A DNA stretch of 64,000 nucleotides from assembly GCA_943789485.1 (NCBI GenBank), contig CALSUH010000005.1, forward strand, positions 1 to 64,000, read 5' to 3'. The position numbers and the translations under genes were made by a program. Positions 10,148-18,520 of the stretch are shown in pieces (position 1 is the stretch's first letter; each line of letters begins with the position of its first letter). The notes below the pieces were generated by a model that searched no databases, was not told the DNA's origin, and saw only the letters and a list, made by a program, of their open reading frames with translations. This DNA comes from an uncultured Pseudomonadales bacterium. GTDB taxonomy: Bacteria > Pseudomonadota > Gammaproteobacteria > Pseudomonadales > Pseudohongiellaceae.

Positions 10148-11686
10148 ATGATAAAAAGGTTGAGATTGTTAGTGCTGGCAATGACAGCACTGCTTACAGT
10201 GAGTGTCATTGCCGCCGAAACCCCGCCACTAGTCGACGCGGCTAGGCATCAAGACACAGTGATGTTGCAGCTGCTGCTAAATGCCGATGCCGATCCTGAC
10301 TCGCGACAAGCAGATGGCGCAACCGCTTTACACTGGGCGGCGTATCACGAGAATGTCGATATCGTGGTCTCACTCATCGAAGCCGATGCCAATGTAAATG
10401 CTGTCAACCGTCTAGGCGCATCACCCCTTTATTTAGCTGCCAAGAACGGCAGTGCGAATTTGATTGAGCTGCTGCTTGAGGCTGGTGCGAATCCAAATAT
10501 CGCGATGCCGATGGGCGAAACACCAATAATGACCGCGGCCCGCTCAGGCACTGCCCGCGGAGTACAGTTGTTGGTGGAAGCGGGAGCGGATGTAAATATC
10601 GCAGAACAGTCACGTGAACAGACAGCTCTCATGTGGGCAGCTGCTCAGGGACACGTGGAAGTAGCGCGCTTACTTGTAAACGCTGGCGCAGATCTGGAGG
10701 CACGCTCGAAACTGCGGTCACGACTCATGTATGCCGACAGATCAAATGGCGGCGCATTCGATCAGGGTATCATGGAACAACTTGGTGGTTTTACAGCACT
10801 GCTGTTTGCAGCACGCAGTGGCGATATTGAGATGGCTCGCCTCTTGCTCGACAGTGAGGCGGATATTGAAGCAGTTGCAGGCAATAAAACTAGCGCTGTA
10901 GTCATTGCCACTCATAGCGGCCACCCAGGCCTAGCAAAGCTGTTGCTCGAGAGCGGCGCCAATGCAAATACTATCGGCGCTGGCTACACTGCATTGCATG
11001 CGGCCATTCTGCGCGGTGATTTGGATACCGTGAACGCACTACTGGCTCACGGCGCTGACCCTAATGCTCGACTTCTCAGACCTAACCCTGTGCAGCGCGC
11101 CAGCGAAGATTGGTCACTTAAGGGACCAAAAGTTAGTGCCACTGCCTACTGGTTAGCAGCCAGTTTTCGTGAAGCAGAAATTATGCGCGCACTAGTTGCC
11201 GGTGGAGCAGACCCCTCTGCTACCAATGAAGGCCGATTGAGCATACCGAGAAATCGGGAAGATCGTGAATCCTACACGCCAAAAGTGGTTAGCGGTTTCG
11301 AGAGCAGCGTTCAGGCTGCGATTCGCGGGGACAGCACCCGAAGCCGTTATTATGTCCAACCTAACCCAGACCCCGCTGGCGAAAAGCAGCTTGCGCTAGC
11401 CGCAGTAATAGCCGCCGCTGAACACGGCGTTGATCTGAATCATCGCGACTTCAGCGATTCGACAGCACTACACGATGCAGCAGCCAGAAAGCTTCCGAAC
11501 ATAGTGCGGGAGTTGGCTCAGCGAGGCGCCGACGTAAATGCACTCAATTCTCGAGGGCGGACACCGCTCGATATGGCTGTCGCCGCGGAGAGCCAGAATA
11601 ACTTCTTTGACTTTACTGTATCCGTCTCCGGACCCACTGCCAGTGAAGTGCTAAAAGAGTTCGCAGCAGTGCGCTCTAAAAGATAA
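10148..11686 (+). CDS. Secreted ankyrin-repeat protein
   Basis: A 512-residue protein with a signal peptide (MIKRLRLLVLAMTALLTVSV, cleavage near AA-ETPP). Ankyrin repeats run from about residue 25 to 320 and again at about 430-485, shown by repeated G-x-T-A-L-H/M-W-A-A and ANVN/ADPN motifs. I chose ATG 10148 rather than the in-frame TTG at 10136, because 10136 lies only two bases after the upstream stop and GAGAG sits just before the ATG. It follows the DUF1552 gene directly, so a DUF1592-DUF1552-ankyrin operon is likely. Ankyrin repeats bind proteins; a scaffold for the two preceding exported proteins is an inference. Confidence 0.88.
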   Translation: MIKRLRLLVLAMTALLTVSVIAAETPPLVDAARHQDTVMLQLLLNADADPDSRQADGATALHWAAYHENVDIVVSLIEADANVNAVNRLGASPLYLAAKNGSANLIELLLEAGANPNIAMPMGETPIMTAARSGTARGVQLLVEAGADVNIAEQSREQTALMWAAAQGHVEVARLLVNAGADLEARSKLRSRLMYADRSNGGAFDQGIMEQLGGFTALLFAARSGDIEMARLLLDSEADIEAVAGNKTSAVVIATHSGHPGLAKLLLESGANANTIGAGYTALHAAILRGDLDTVNALLAHGADPNARLLRPNPVQRASEDWSLKGPKVSATAYWLAASFREAEIMRALVAGGADPSATNEGRLSIPRNREDRESYTPKVVSGFESSVQAAIRGDSTRSRYYVQPNPDPAGEKQLALAAVIAAAEHGVDLNHRDFSDSTALHDAAARKLPNIVRELAQRGADVNALNSRGRTPLDMAVAAESQNNFFDFTVSVSGPTASEVLKEFAAVRSKR

Positions 11687-11687
11687 C

Positions 11688-11837
11688 TTAGAGCGGATTT
11701 CCTTCTCTATGGACTCCGCCATAGCTTCTCATTTTAGCCGCAACAATCTTCCTAGCCTGGCCCTGATGTTTACGCAAAAACCGCTTAACGAAGCACCTTG
11801 CAGCCTTTCCATCACAGCGTTTCTGAATAAAAACACC
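11688..11837 (-). pseudogene. IS6-family-like transposase fragment
   Basis: Read on the minus strand, this gap is fully open for 49 codons and ends in TAA. It includes IQKRCDGKAARCFVKRFL and then RKIVAAKMRSYGGVHRE. That pattern, R-x-D/N-x-KAA-x-x-F-x-(K/R)-x-L followed by R-x-I-V-x-x-K-(L/M)-(R)-SYG-(x)-HRE, matches the catalytic-core region of IS6/IS240 transposases. In intact enzymes the segment reads VTDKLRSYG; here the TD is AA, so the catalytic Asp is missing. Both ends of the element are gone. The fragment exactly fills the space between the ankyrin gene and the GST gene, so it marks an old insertion and deletion. Confidence 0.65.
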
Positions 11838-11838
11838 A

Positions 11839-12459
11839 CTATTTTGCCATCGCCTTCTTAAAACTATTTCGCCCCATCAGACCCGCCAAATAGCGCTTAC
11901 AATTGGGTTTATAGTGCTCACTTAAGCCCAGTGAAATACCCATAAACAGAGCATAGCCAACGGCAATATCAGCGATAGTGAATCTATCTGCACAGAGAAA
12001 TTCCTTGCCCTCAAGGGCTGACTCGACGCTGCGTAGTCTAGAGAAATACCACTTCGTATAGTCTTCCACCACCTGCGGAACTCTTCTCTCCTTCGGCTCT
12101 AGTCGGGTGTAACGCAGCACGAGAGTCTGCGGAAATGTGAGCGTAGCATCACTGCGGTATAACCAATTTAGGTACTCGCCATATTCCTGCTCGTCTGGGC
12201 GTATCGCTAAAGGTGTTGGGCCATAACTATCGACTAGGTAGTGACAGATGGCTGTCGACTCTGTAAGCGTTAGCTCACCATCAACTAAACTTGGGACAGT
12301 GCCCAAGGGGTTTATGTCGAGATAGCCCTCATACTCAAAGCGTGGAGGAAATGCCATGGTAACTAGATCATAATCTAGACCCATTTCTTCGAGCGCCCAA
12401 AGCGGCCGTAGCGAGCGAGAATTTTTACAGTGATATAATTTCATTTCAGCTAGGCTCAT
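11839..12459 (-). CDS. Glutathione S-transferase family protein
   Basis: A 206-residue cytosolic GST. The N-terminal thioredoxin-like domain has MKLYHCKNSRSLRP (possible active-site Ser14, S-x-x-x-R pattern), the cis-Pro loop GTVPSLVDGE and the glutathione-binding LTESTAICHYL. The C-terminal helical domain carries FTIADIAVGYAL, the usual N-capping motif. Met6 is an alternative start, since MKLYH is the normal GST beginning. It is not obviously in an operon: an IS relic follows it and an uncertain small gene precedes it. The substrate is unknown. Confidence 0.88.
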   Translation of the reverse strand: MSLAEMKLYHCKNSRSLRPLWALEEMGLDYDLVTMAFPPRFEYEGYLDINPLGTVPSLVDGELTLTESTAICHYLVDSYGPTPLAIRPDEQEYGEYLNWLYRSDATLTFPQTLVLRYTRLEPKERRVPQVVEDYTKWYFSRLRSVESALEGKEFLCADRFTIADIAVGYALFMGISLGLSEHYKPNCKRYLAGLMGRNSFKKAMAK

Positions 12460-12619
12460 GTGGAGATTTCAAACATAGTATATGACGCGTAGCTTTTGAT
12501 CAGAATTTAAATGCAGAACAATACGTAAACGCCAACTACTTTCCCAGATAGAACAATGCCACCTGCCCCTGGTAGTTTCCAGTCTCATCTGCAACATTCC
12601 AGAGCGTGGCCCTGTCGAT

Positions 12620-12841
12620 TCAGAAACGTCTGCCGCTTGACGCTATTCGAATGCCTCGGTTGTCACCAACAAAGTCATCTTGCTTAACTTTGTTCATGAG
12701 CAATTCTCGTTCAGCCTGATTAACAGTAAGAATACCTGCGTCAACGGCATCAAGAACTTTCTCTACCGTAGTGCCGATTACCACCGCCTTAATCCTTCTC
12801 ATACCGCCGTTGTAATAACTCCAACGCAGCGTCGATTGCAA
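12620..12841 (-). CDS. Small hypothetical ORF, doubtful
   Basis: A 73-codon reading frame whose likelier start is Met14 at 12802, giving 60 residues. The middle (EKVLDAVDAGILTVNQAERELL) looks like an amphipathic helix-turn with a faint SHOCT-like flavour, but I recognise no family. Downstream, in another frame (about 12602-12541), the minus strand reads NVADETGNYQGQVALFYLGK before a stop, so the whole stretch may be a decayed gene. Treat it as uncertain. Confidence 0.3.
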   Translation of the reverse strand: MQSTLRWSYYNGGMRRIKAVVIGTTVEKVLDAVDAGILTVNQAERELLMNKVKQDDFVGDNRGIRIASSGRRF

Positions 12842-12903
12842 GAGAGCAGCTTGGCTGGATTCAACTAAACACAGATAGCATTTTAAAACGGCTAATGGAT
12901 AGA

Positions 12904-13854
12904 TTAGGTGGCAGTCACTCGAAATGCCATATAAGCCAGATAGGCAATAACAAGCAGTATGCCGAACTGTCGATTCATTATTCCTCTGCCAAAGATGAAT
13001 ATAGGGATTAGGAAAAAAGCGAAAATTAATGAAACCAGAATGTCGAGTCCTCCACCTTCCGGCACCATTAATGGATTAACTAGCGCACTGATCGGCAGAA
13101 CAAATAGACAATTAAAAATATTTGAGCCAATTACATTACCAACACAGAGGTCGGCCTCACCTTTCAAAGCAGCGAATACCGAAGTTATCAACTCCGGTAA
13201 GCTTGTGCCTACCGCTATCACCAACATACCGACTATCACCGGCGGCACCCCTAAGGACTCCGCGAGGTCTGAACCGTGAACAATCGTTAGCTGCCCGCCT
13301 ATCGCAAGCCCAATAACGCCGCCAAACACCAATAGCCAGTTAGTTCTCTTCTCGGCGTGGGAAACTATATTCAGCCCATCGATAGTAGCGACCAGCGGAT
13401 CATGATCCTGGCGCATGAAGTCGGCTACGGTTAGGTAAATAAAAATTCCGAACAGTAACAACATGATAAGACCATCAGAGCGGTCAATGAATGACCTTTC
13501 GCCACGCAGTAAAGGATCAAGGGTCATGGACAATAGAACGGTCGTGCCCAACAACAACAAGGGAAGCTCTCTGCGAATGATCTTTCCCTGCAGTGACATG
13601 GGGGTAATGATAGCGGCCGAGCCAAGAACTAGACCTAGATTGGCAAGGTTTGACCCAGTAATATTCCCGAAGGCGAGCTCCGACTGACCCTTCAGTGCGC
13701 CCAACACATTGACTACCAGTTCCGGCGAGCTGGTACCAAAAGCAACTACCGTAAGCCCAACCACCAACGGTGGAACACCGTAATCCTCAGCTAAACCCGA
13801 GGCGCCACGTACCATAGCGGCACCGCCGGCAAGCAGCAGAAAAAGCCCGAGCAT
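12904..13854 (-). CDS. Calcium/sodium antiporter, CaCA family (YrbG-like)
   Basis: A 316-residue inner-membrane cation exchanger. It has the two inverted alpha-repeats that define the family. The first contains GTSSPELVVN, then GNITGSNLANLGLVLG (about residues 40-75); the second contains GTSLPELITS, then GNVIGSNIFNCLFVLP (about residues 215-250). The conserved Glu of each SPE/LPE motif and the Asn of GSN form the ion site in known members. About ten hydrophobic segments are visible. The likely role is Na+ or H+ driven Ca2+ export. The gene is alone and diverges from the PLP-enzyme gene across a 198-base gap. Confidence 0.92.
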   Translation of the reverse strand: MLGLFLLLAGGAAMVRGASGLAEDYGVPPLVVGLTVVAFGTSSPELVVNVLGALKGQSELAFGNITGSNLANLGLVLGSAAIITPMSLQGKIIRRELPLLLLGTTVLLSMTLDPLLRGERSFIDRSDGLIMLLLFGIFIYLTVADFMRQDHDPLVATIDGLNIVSHAEKRTNWLLVFGGVIGLAIGGQLTIVHGSDLAESLGVPPVIVGMLVIAVGTSLPELITSVFAALKGEADLCVGNVIGSNIFNCLFVLPISALVNPLMVPEGGGLDILVSLIFAFFLIPIFIFGRGIMNRQFGILLVIAYLAYMAFRVTAT

Positions 13855-14052
13855 GAGCAGTAAAAGTGTGATTGCTATGACCCCCCCTAGGGCGAATTCT
13901 TAACCGTTCTAATTCAAGCATAACAAACTAATGGAAATAACATCTAGCTGTGTCGCGCTCAGCTGAAATCTGAACTCGATGCTTAGCTGCTGTCATGGAC
14001 TGGGTTACACTATGGATCACTGCGGTAATTACACTAGGAGAAAATAGATTCA

Positions 14053-15297
14053 ATGCTCCACAGAACAGACCTAGACTTGCCGTTTATCCGCCGCCAGTAC
14101 CCAAAAAATCATTGGGACTGGGCGTTCTTTGAGAACGCCGGCGGCGCATTCGTACCGCACTGTGTTATCCAACGAATAAGCGCCTACATGACACAGACAC
14201 AGGTGCAACCGGGCTACCCCTACCCCGAATCAATTGACGCGGCCGATCGAATGAATCTAGGCCACAAACTGATGGCAGAATTCGTTGGAGCAGATATCGA
14301 TGAGATAACAGTATCAGCGTCTACCTCCTTTAACGTCTACGTTCTGGCACAAGCACTTCGGCATCTTTGGAAGAAGGACGACGAAATAATCGTCGCGACG
14401 CTCAATCATGAAGCGAACTCGGGTCCTTGGAGAAGATTGGAAGAGTTTGGGTTAAAGATCGTCGAGTGGCCAATAGAATCAGATACTGCCGAGCTTAATC
14501 TGAATACGTTGCACGAATTACTTACTGAGAAGACTCAGCTGGTAGCATTTCCTCATGTCTCGAACGTTGCCGGTAATGTGAACGATGTTGCCGCCATAAC
14601 CAAACTTGCGCACTCAGTGGGAGCTCTAGTGTGTGTAGATGGCGTGGCTTATGCTCCTCATCGTGCTTTACGCGTAAAAGAATGGGATGTGGATTTTTAT
14701 CTGTTTAGCTTCTACAAGGTGTTTGGACCTCATATGGGCTGTCTCTATGGCCGGCGAGATATCTTGCAGAAAGCAAAGGGACAGTATCATTACTTCTTCG
14801 ATGAAGACGACCTGCTGCACAAGATGAACCCGGCTGGCCCGAATCATGAATCAATAGCGTCCCTAGCGGGCATTGCCGACTATTTTGACACACTGTATAC
14901 GCATCACTTCGACAAGGATGAGGCATCATTCTTTGCTCGCAGCCAAGCCCTTTACGCAAAGTTTGCCGAACATGAGCAGCTTCTCTCGCAGAAATTTCTG
15001 GACTTCATCACTTCTCGAAAGGACATAAGATTAATTGGTAGGCACGAGAGTGATAAAAATATTCGCGTTCCTACATTTTCTTTTACATCGAATACGATGA
15101 GTTCCGAAAAAATTGCACGAGCGGTTTGCCAAGACAAAGTTGCTATCAGCTTTGGTCACTTTTATGCCAAGCGTCTAGTAGAGAATTTAGGCGTGAAGGA
15201 TACTAAGGACGGTTTGGTACGCTGCTCTATGGCACACTACAACACTATCGATGAAGTAGAAAAATTGATTCGTTCCCTAGATCGAGTTTTAGGCTAA
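14053..15297 (+). CDS. Class V aminotransferase-fold PLP enzyme
   Basis: A 414-residue PLP-dependent enzyme of the cysteine-desulfurase/class V aminotransferase family. The PLP lysine is Lys222 in FYLFSFYKVFGPHMG. Also visible are FFENAGGAFVP (substrate-end loop), TLNHEANSGPWRRL (the His that stacks on PLP) and VCVDGVAYAPHR (Asp to the pyridine nitrogen). There is no catalytic Cys loop of the kind seen in IscS, so a lyase or aminotransferase is likelier than a desulfurase. The next gene, 36 bases downstream, is a succinate-semialdehyde-type dehydrogenase; the pair may convert an amino compound to an aldehyde and oxidise it. The substrate is inferred only. Confidence 0.82.
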   Translation: MLHRTDLDLPFIRRQYPKNHWDWAFFENAGGAFVPHCVIQRISAYMTQTQVQPGYPYPESIDAADRMNLGHKLMAEFVGADIDEITVSASTSFNVYVLAQALRHLWKKDDEIIVATLNHEANSGPWRRLEEFGLKIVEWPIESDTAELNLNTLHELLTEKTQLVAFPHVSNVAGNVNDVAAITKLAHSVGALVCVDGVAYAPHRALRVKEWDVDFYLFSFYKVFGPHMGCLYGRRDILQKAKGQYHYFFDEDDLLHKMNPAGPNHESIASLAGIADYFDTLYTHHFDKDEASFFARSQALYAKFAEHEQLLSQKFLDFITSRKDIRLIGRHESDKNIRVPTFSFTSNTMSSEKIARAVCQDKVAISFGHFYAKRLVENLGVKDTKDGLVRCSMAHYNTIDEVEKLIRSLDRVLG

Positions 15298-15333
15298 GCT
15301 TTCCACAATACTATTTCCAGAGAAACAATCATC

Positions 15334-16788
15334 ATGATAAAACTTAAAGACCCGACCCTATTTAGAACAGAAAATTATATTAATGGAAAATGGGTCGGCG
15401 GTTCCGGCAGGCACATAGAAGTACTGAATCCCGCTAATGGTACTCTGCTTGCGAAGACTGTTGACGGTAATGCCGATGATGCCTGCGATGCAGTGGAGGC
15501 TGCCGCCACCGCCTTCAAAACGTGGAGCAAGGTACCTGCGAAAGAACGCGCGACATACTTGCGCAGATGGTGTGAACTGATTTTAGAGAACGCCGATGAC
15601 CTAGGCATGCTAATGACCGCCGAACAAGGCAAGCCCCTTGCTGAAGCCATAGGCGAAGTAAATTACGGCGCTGGGTTTATCGAGTTTTATGCCGAAGAGT
15701 GTAAACGCGTCATGGGCGACATCATTCCTACCGTGGCGAATGATCGGCGACTGCAGGTTTACAAGCAGCCAGTCGGTGTCGTTGGCTGCATCACTCCGTG
15801 GAATTTCCCTAACGCAATGATCACGCGAAAGGCCGCTCCTGCCATGGCTGCAGGCTGCACTGTCGTAATCAAACCCGATGCTGGCACGCCGCTTTCTGCT
15901 CTCGCCCTGTGCGAGCTCGCGGAGCGCGCCGGCATACCCGCCGGCGTAATTAACGTTGTTGTAGGTAGTGATGCTCAAGCGATAGGTGAAGTACTCACGC
16001 AGCATAAGAAGATTAGCAAATTTACTTTTACCGGTTCAACGGCTGTCGGCAAGATCCTTATGGCGCAATGTGCATCTACGGTAAAGAAGGTTTCTCTCGA
16101 GCTCGGCGGCAATGCGCCTTTCATCGTATTCGATGATGCCGACATCGAAGAGGCTGTCACACATTGCGTCTCCACGAAGTTCCGTAACTGTGGCCAGACT
16201 TGTGTCTGCACAAATCGCATCTTCGTGCACGAAGCAGTGGCTGCTGAATTTACTGCAAAGCTTCAGCACAGTATTGCCGCTTTAAAGGTTGCCGATGGAT
16301 TCGAAGAAGGTGCTGAGATCGGACCTCTAATCAACACGCAGGCTCTAGAGAAGATGGACGCGCTGATGGCGGATGCGCTAGACAAAGGAGCGAAGGTGTT
16401 GCTGGGAGGCGCGCGTCACAAACTTGGACAAAGTTTTTTTCAGCCTACTCTGCTAAACAATATAAGTGACTCCATGCGTCTGGCAAATGAAGAAATATTT
16501 GGCCCGATAGCAGCCGTGCAAACGTTTACTACCGAAGGTGAAGTTGTCGAGAAGGCAAACGCGACAGAATACGGCCTCGCTGCCTATTTCTTCACTCGCG
16601 ACATTGGCCGCGTCATGCGTGTATCGGAAGATCTCGAGTATGGCATTGTCTGCTCGAACTCTGGCGTATTCTCAACCGAAGTAGCACCATTCGGTGGCTG
16701 GAAACAATCGGGCATAGGGTCAGAAGGCGGTAAGGAAGGCATCGCCGATTTCTATGAAACGAAGTTCCACTCTCTCGGTGGCGTTTAA
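15334..16788 (+). CDS. gabD: NAD(P)-dependent succinate-semialdehyde dehydrogenase
   Basis: A 484-residue aldehyde dehydrogenase, close in length to E. coli GabD. The active-site cysteine is Cys290 in NCGQTCVCTNR; the general-base Glu lies in ELGGNAPFIVFDDAD, and the nucleotide-binding FTGSTAVGK and GCITPWNFPNAM segments are present. The sequence ends in the C-terminal FGGWKQSGIGSEGG block typical of SSADH. It probably oxidises succinate semialdehyde (or a related semialdehyde) to the acid in the cytoplasm, closing a GABA or polyamine route. It follows the PLP enzyme gene by 36 bases on the same strand, so cotranscription is likely. Exact substrate remains to be shown. Confidence 0.88.
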   Translation: MIKLKDPTLFRTENYINGKWVGGSGRHIEVLNPANGTLLAKTVDGNADDACDAVEAAATAFKTWSKVPAKERATYLRRWCELILENADDLGMLMTAEQGKPLAEAIGEVNYGAGFIEFYAEECKRVMGDIIPTVANDRRLQVYKQPVGVVGCITPWNFPNAMITRKAAPAMAAGCTVVIKPDAGTPLSALALCELAERAGIPAGVINVVVGSDAQAIGEVLTQHKKISKFTFTGSTAVGKILMAQCASTVKKVSLELGGNAPFIVFDDADIEEAVTHCVSTKFRNCGQTCVCTNRIFVHEAVAAEFTAKLQHSIAALKVADGFEEGAEIGPLINTQALEKMDALMADALDKGAKVLLGGARHKLGQSFFQPTLLNNISDSMRLANEEIFGPIAAVQTFTTEGEVVEKANATEYGLAAYFFTRDIGRVMRVSEDLEYGIVCSNSGVFSTEVAPFGGWKQSGIGSEGGKEGIADFYETKFHSLGGV

Positions 16789-16893
16789 GAGTTGGTTTTT
16801 AGCGCGATATATTAAGCAAGGCCTGCCGAGTCTGCGTTATTTCTTTGGCTCATTGGGCCCAAGGGCATTCATCGAATCCGTTGAACTACGAAA

Positions 16894-17352
16894 CTACTCC
16901 CGATAGTTAATGCGCAGACCATTGAGAAAATTTCTCAGAATTTGATCTTTGCATTCACGGTAGTGCTTGTGATCTGGCCGGCGAAAGAACGCGCTGAGTT
17001 CGTGTTTGCTTATTTCTTGACCTGCAGATTCCAGTATTTGCAGAATTTCATCTGCCTTCAGACTTAATGCTATCTTCAGCTTCATGAATACCATGTTGTT
17101 ATTCAGCTTGGTCTCAACGCGAGGCGCTTCTCCTTCCTTCTCTCCTCTAAGGGCAACGATCATGCCGTTAAGAAAAGCAGCAAAAGATGCATCGCTGCAT
17201 TTTTCGAAATCTTCGTCATCATCCTGTTTTAGCCAGGCAGAAACTTCCTTGCGATCTGTCTCTACATTGGCCAGTCCGCAGATGGCGATCATCTTGCTGT
17301 CGCTAAAGTCTAGTATGTAGCGTATTCGTCTTAGGCAATCATTGTTCGTCAT
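16894..17352 (-). CDS. yehS: DUF1456 family protein (YehS-like)
   Basis: A 152-residue protein made of two DUF1456 repeats. Each starts with a hydrophobic segment of the pattern N-x-x-L-R-x-(I/L)-R/K (NNDCLRRIRYIL and NNMVFMKLKIAL) and ends with F-L-N-G-(M/L) (AFLNGMIVALRG and NFLNGLRI). This matches E. coli YehS in length and arrangement. The function is unknown. It is followed on the minus strand by nothing, and it is preceded, six bases away, by an S4-domain gene, so it is likely the last gene of a three-gene unit with yaeQ. Confidence 0.88.
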   Translation of the reverse strand: MTNNDCLRRIRYILDFSDSKMIAICGLANVETDRKEVSAWLKQDDDEDFEKCSDASFAAFLNGMIVALRGEKEGEAPRVETKLNNNMVFMKLKIALSLKADEILQILESAGQEISKHELSAFFRRPDHKHYRECKDQILRNFLNGLRINYRE

Positions 17353-17358
17353 AATTTC

Positions 17359-17775
17359 TTAGCTCTTTATTCCAATCGCTTTTCTACCCGCCTTCTTTGG
17401 CGCCGGCTTGTTACGTTTACCTGTCACTGTTGATTTACGCACAGGCTTGGCGCTACCTGCAACGCCATCTTTGTTTGCATCTTTAGCGATAGCGTCCAGC
17501 TTCGTAGGCTCTAACAACTCGTCATAATGCATACGGTAGAGAGCGCCATCAAATTCGATGATATCGCCAGAAACAATTTTCTTGCGTTTTTGTGTTTCGA
17601 CGACGTCGTTCAAGATCACAAGGCCTCCCGCAATGACAGCTTTCGCCTGTCCGCCGCTACCTACTAGACCTTGGAACTTCAAAACCTTGTAGAGGTCGAT
17701 CGGCTGTTTTATTAACTCGACTATCTGCACTTCGTCATCACCGACGAATGTCGTGTTATTTTTAAAATCTGACAT
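17359..17775 (-). CDS. S4-domain RNA-binding protein (YbcJ-like)
   Basis: A 138-residue protein with a YbcJ-type S4 RNA-binding domain at about residues 13-80 (LYKVLKFQGLVGSGGQAKAV, then GGLVILNDVVETQKRKKI). A lysine-rich tail follows (KSTVTGKRNKPAPKKAGRK), which could also contact RNA. I placed the start at ATG 17775, where AGAG precedes it; a longer frame back to 17874 would run 63 bases into yaeQ and begins with an unrelated sequence. YbcJ-like proteins are small cytoplasmic RNA binders of unclear function. It lies between yaeQ and the DUF1456 gene on the same strand. Confidence 0.82.
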   Translation of the reverse strand: MSDFKNNTTFVGDDEVQIVELIKQPIDLYKVLKFQGLVGSGGQAKAVIAGGLVILNDVVETQKRKKIVSGDIIEFDGALYRMHYDELLEPTKLDAIAKDANKDGVAGSAKPVRKSTVTGKRNKPAPKKAGRKAIGIKS

Positions 17776-17812
17776 GTATTTCTCTTCAAACAGTTGGATA
17801 AAAAACCCAAGA

Positions 17813-18352
17813 TCAAGAGACCTCTTGCAGTCCCTGCAGGATAAGTTCGCACTCGCCCAATTCGCTGGCAACAAATAAGGAGTCTCCCGATATCGTTATT
17901 GACAGATCTACTCCGCGGTCAATGATAGATGCGAGTGCCTGCACTTGCTCCCATTGGAATCGGTAAACATTAGCGTCCAAACTGGCGAACTGCTTTTCAT
18001 TCTGTTGCCACCAAGTTGGGGCCTTACTATTAAAGCCATATATTTTGACTTCCTTAGCAATGCGGCTCACCTTCTTTATTCTCTCTGGCGATGGCTCTCC
18101 CACATCGATCCAGAGCTCCAAGTTTCCATCTAGCGAATGCGCCCAGATATCTGGCTCTTCAGTATCGCTAAGCCCCTTGCAGAGCACGAGTTGTTCCCGG
18201 GTATTCAAACAGAACGCCAGCACCCGCACCACCATTCTTTCCATCGTCTCCGATGGATGACGTGCGATAGTGAGACTGAGCGAATCGTAGACATCCCGAT
18301 TCAAGTCGCTTAGCGAGACTGTCAGTTTATAGATAGTAGGCTTAATTGCCAC
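17813..18352 (-). CDS. yaeQ: YaeQ family protein
   Basis: A 179-residue YaeQ protein, matching the family in length and in its landmarks: ATIYKLTVSLSDLNRDVYD-like N-terminus (here KPTIYKLTVSLSDLNRD), HPSETMERMVVRVLAFCLN, the DIWAHSLDG/LWIDVGEPSPERIKKVSR block, and YRFQWEQV. The fold is related to PD-(D/E)XK nucleases, with Glu/Asp in the E-P-D-I-W and W-I-D-V-G-E segments, but activity has not been shown. E. coli YaeQ was once proposed to compensate for RfaH loss. It heads a minus-strand unit with the S4-domain and DUF1456 genes and diverges from the M28 peptidase gene. Confidence 0.9.
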   Translation of the reverse strand: MAIKPTIYKLTVSLSDLNRDVYDSLSLTIARHPSETMERMVVRVLAFCLNTREQLVLCKGLSDTEEPDIWAHSLDGNLELWIDVGEPSPERIKKVSRIAKEVKIYGFNSKAPTWWQQNEKQFASLDANVYRFQWEQVQALASIIDRGVDLSITISGDSLFVASELGECELILQGLQEVS

Positions 18353-18520
18353 GGCGGCGCTCTAGTTAAGTGAGGGTCAAGAATAGGAATCAGTTAGCAA
18401 TGGTTACGCGCCGCACACTATAACACCAATGGGCACTTGCGGTGTGCCTCAGGTCGGTTAAGCGTTCACCGATTGCTGAGAATATGTAAGAATGCAGTAA
18501 GACATACTCAGGAGTTAACT

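Noticed and set aside
12680..12868. 62-residue plus-strand frame
   Set aside because: It is antisense to the small minus-strand frame and shows no protein-like pattern.
17776..17874. 33-residue extension of the S4-domain protein
   Set aside because: It runs into the yaeQ gene; ATG 17775 has a ribosome binding site and starts the family sequence.
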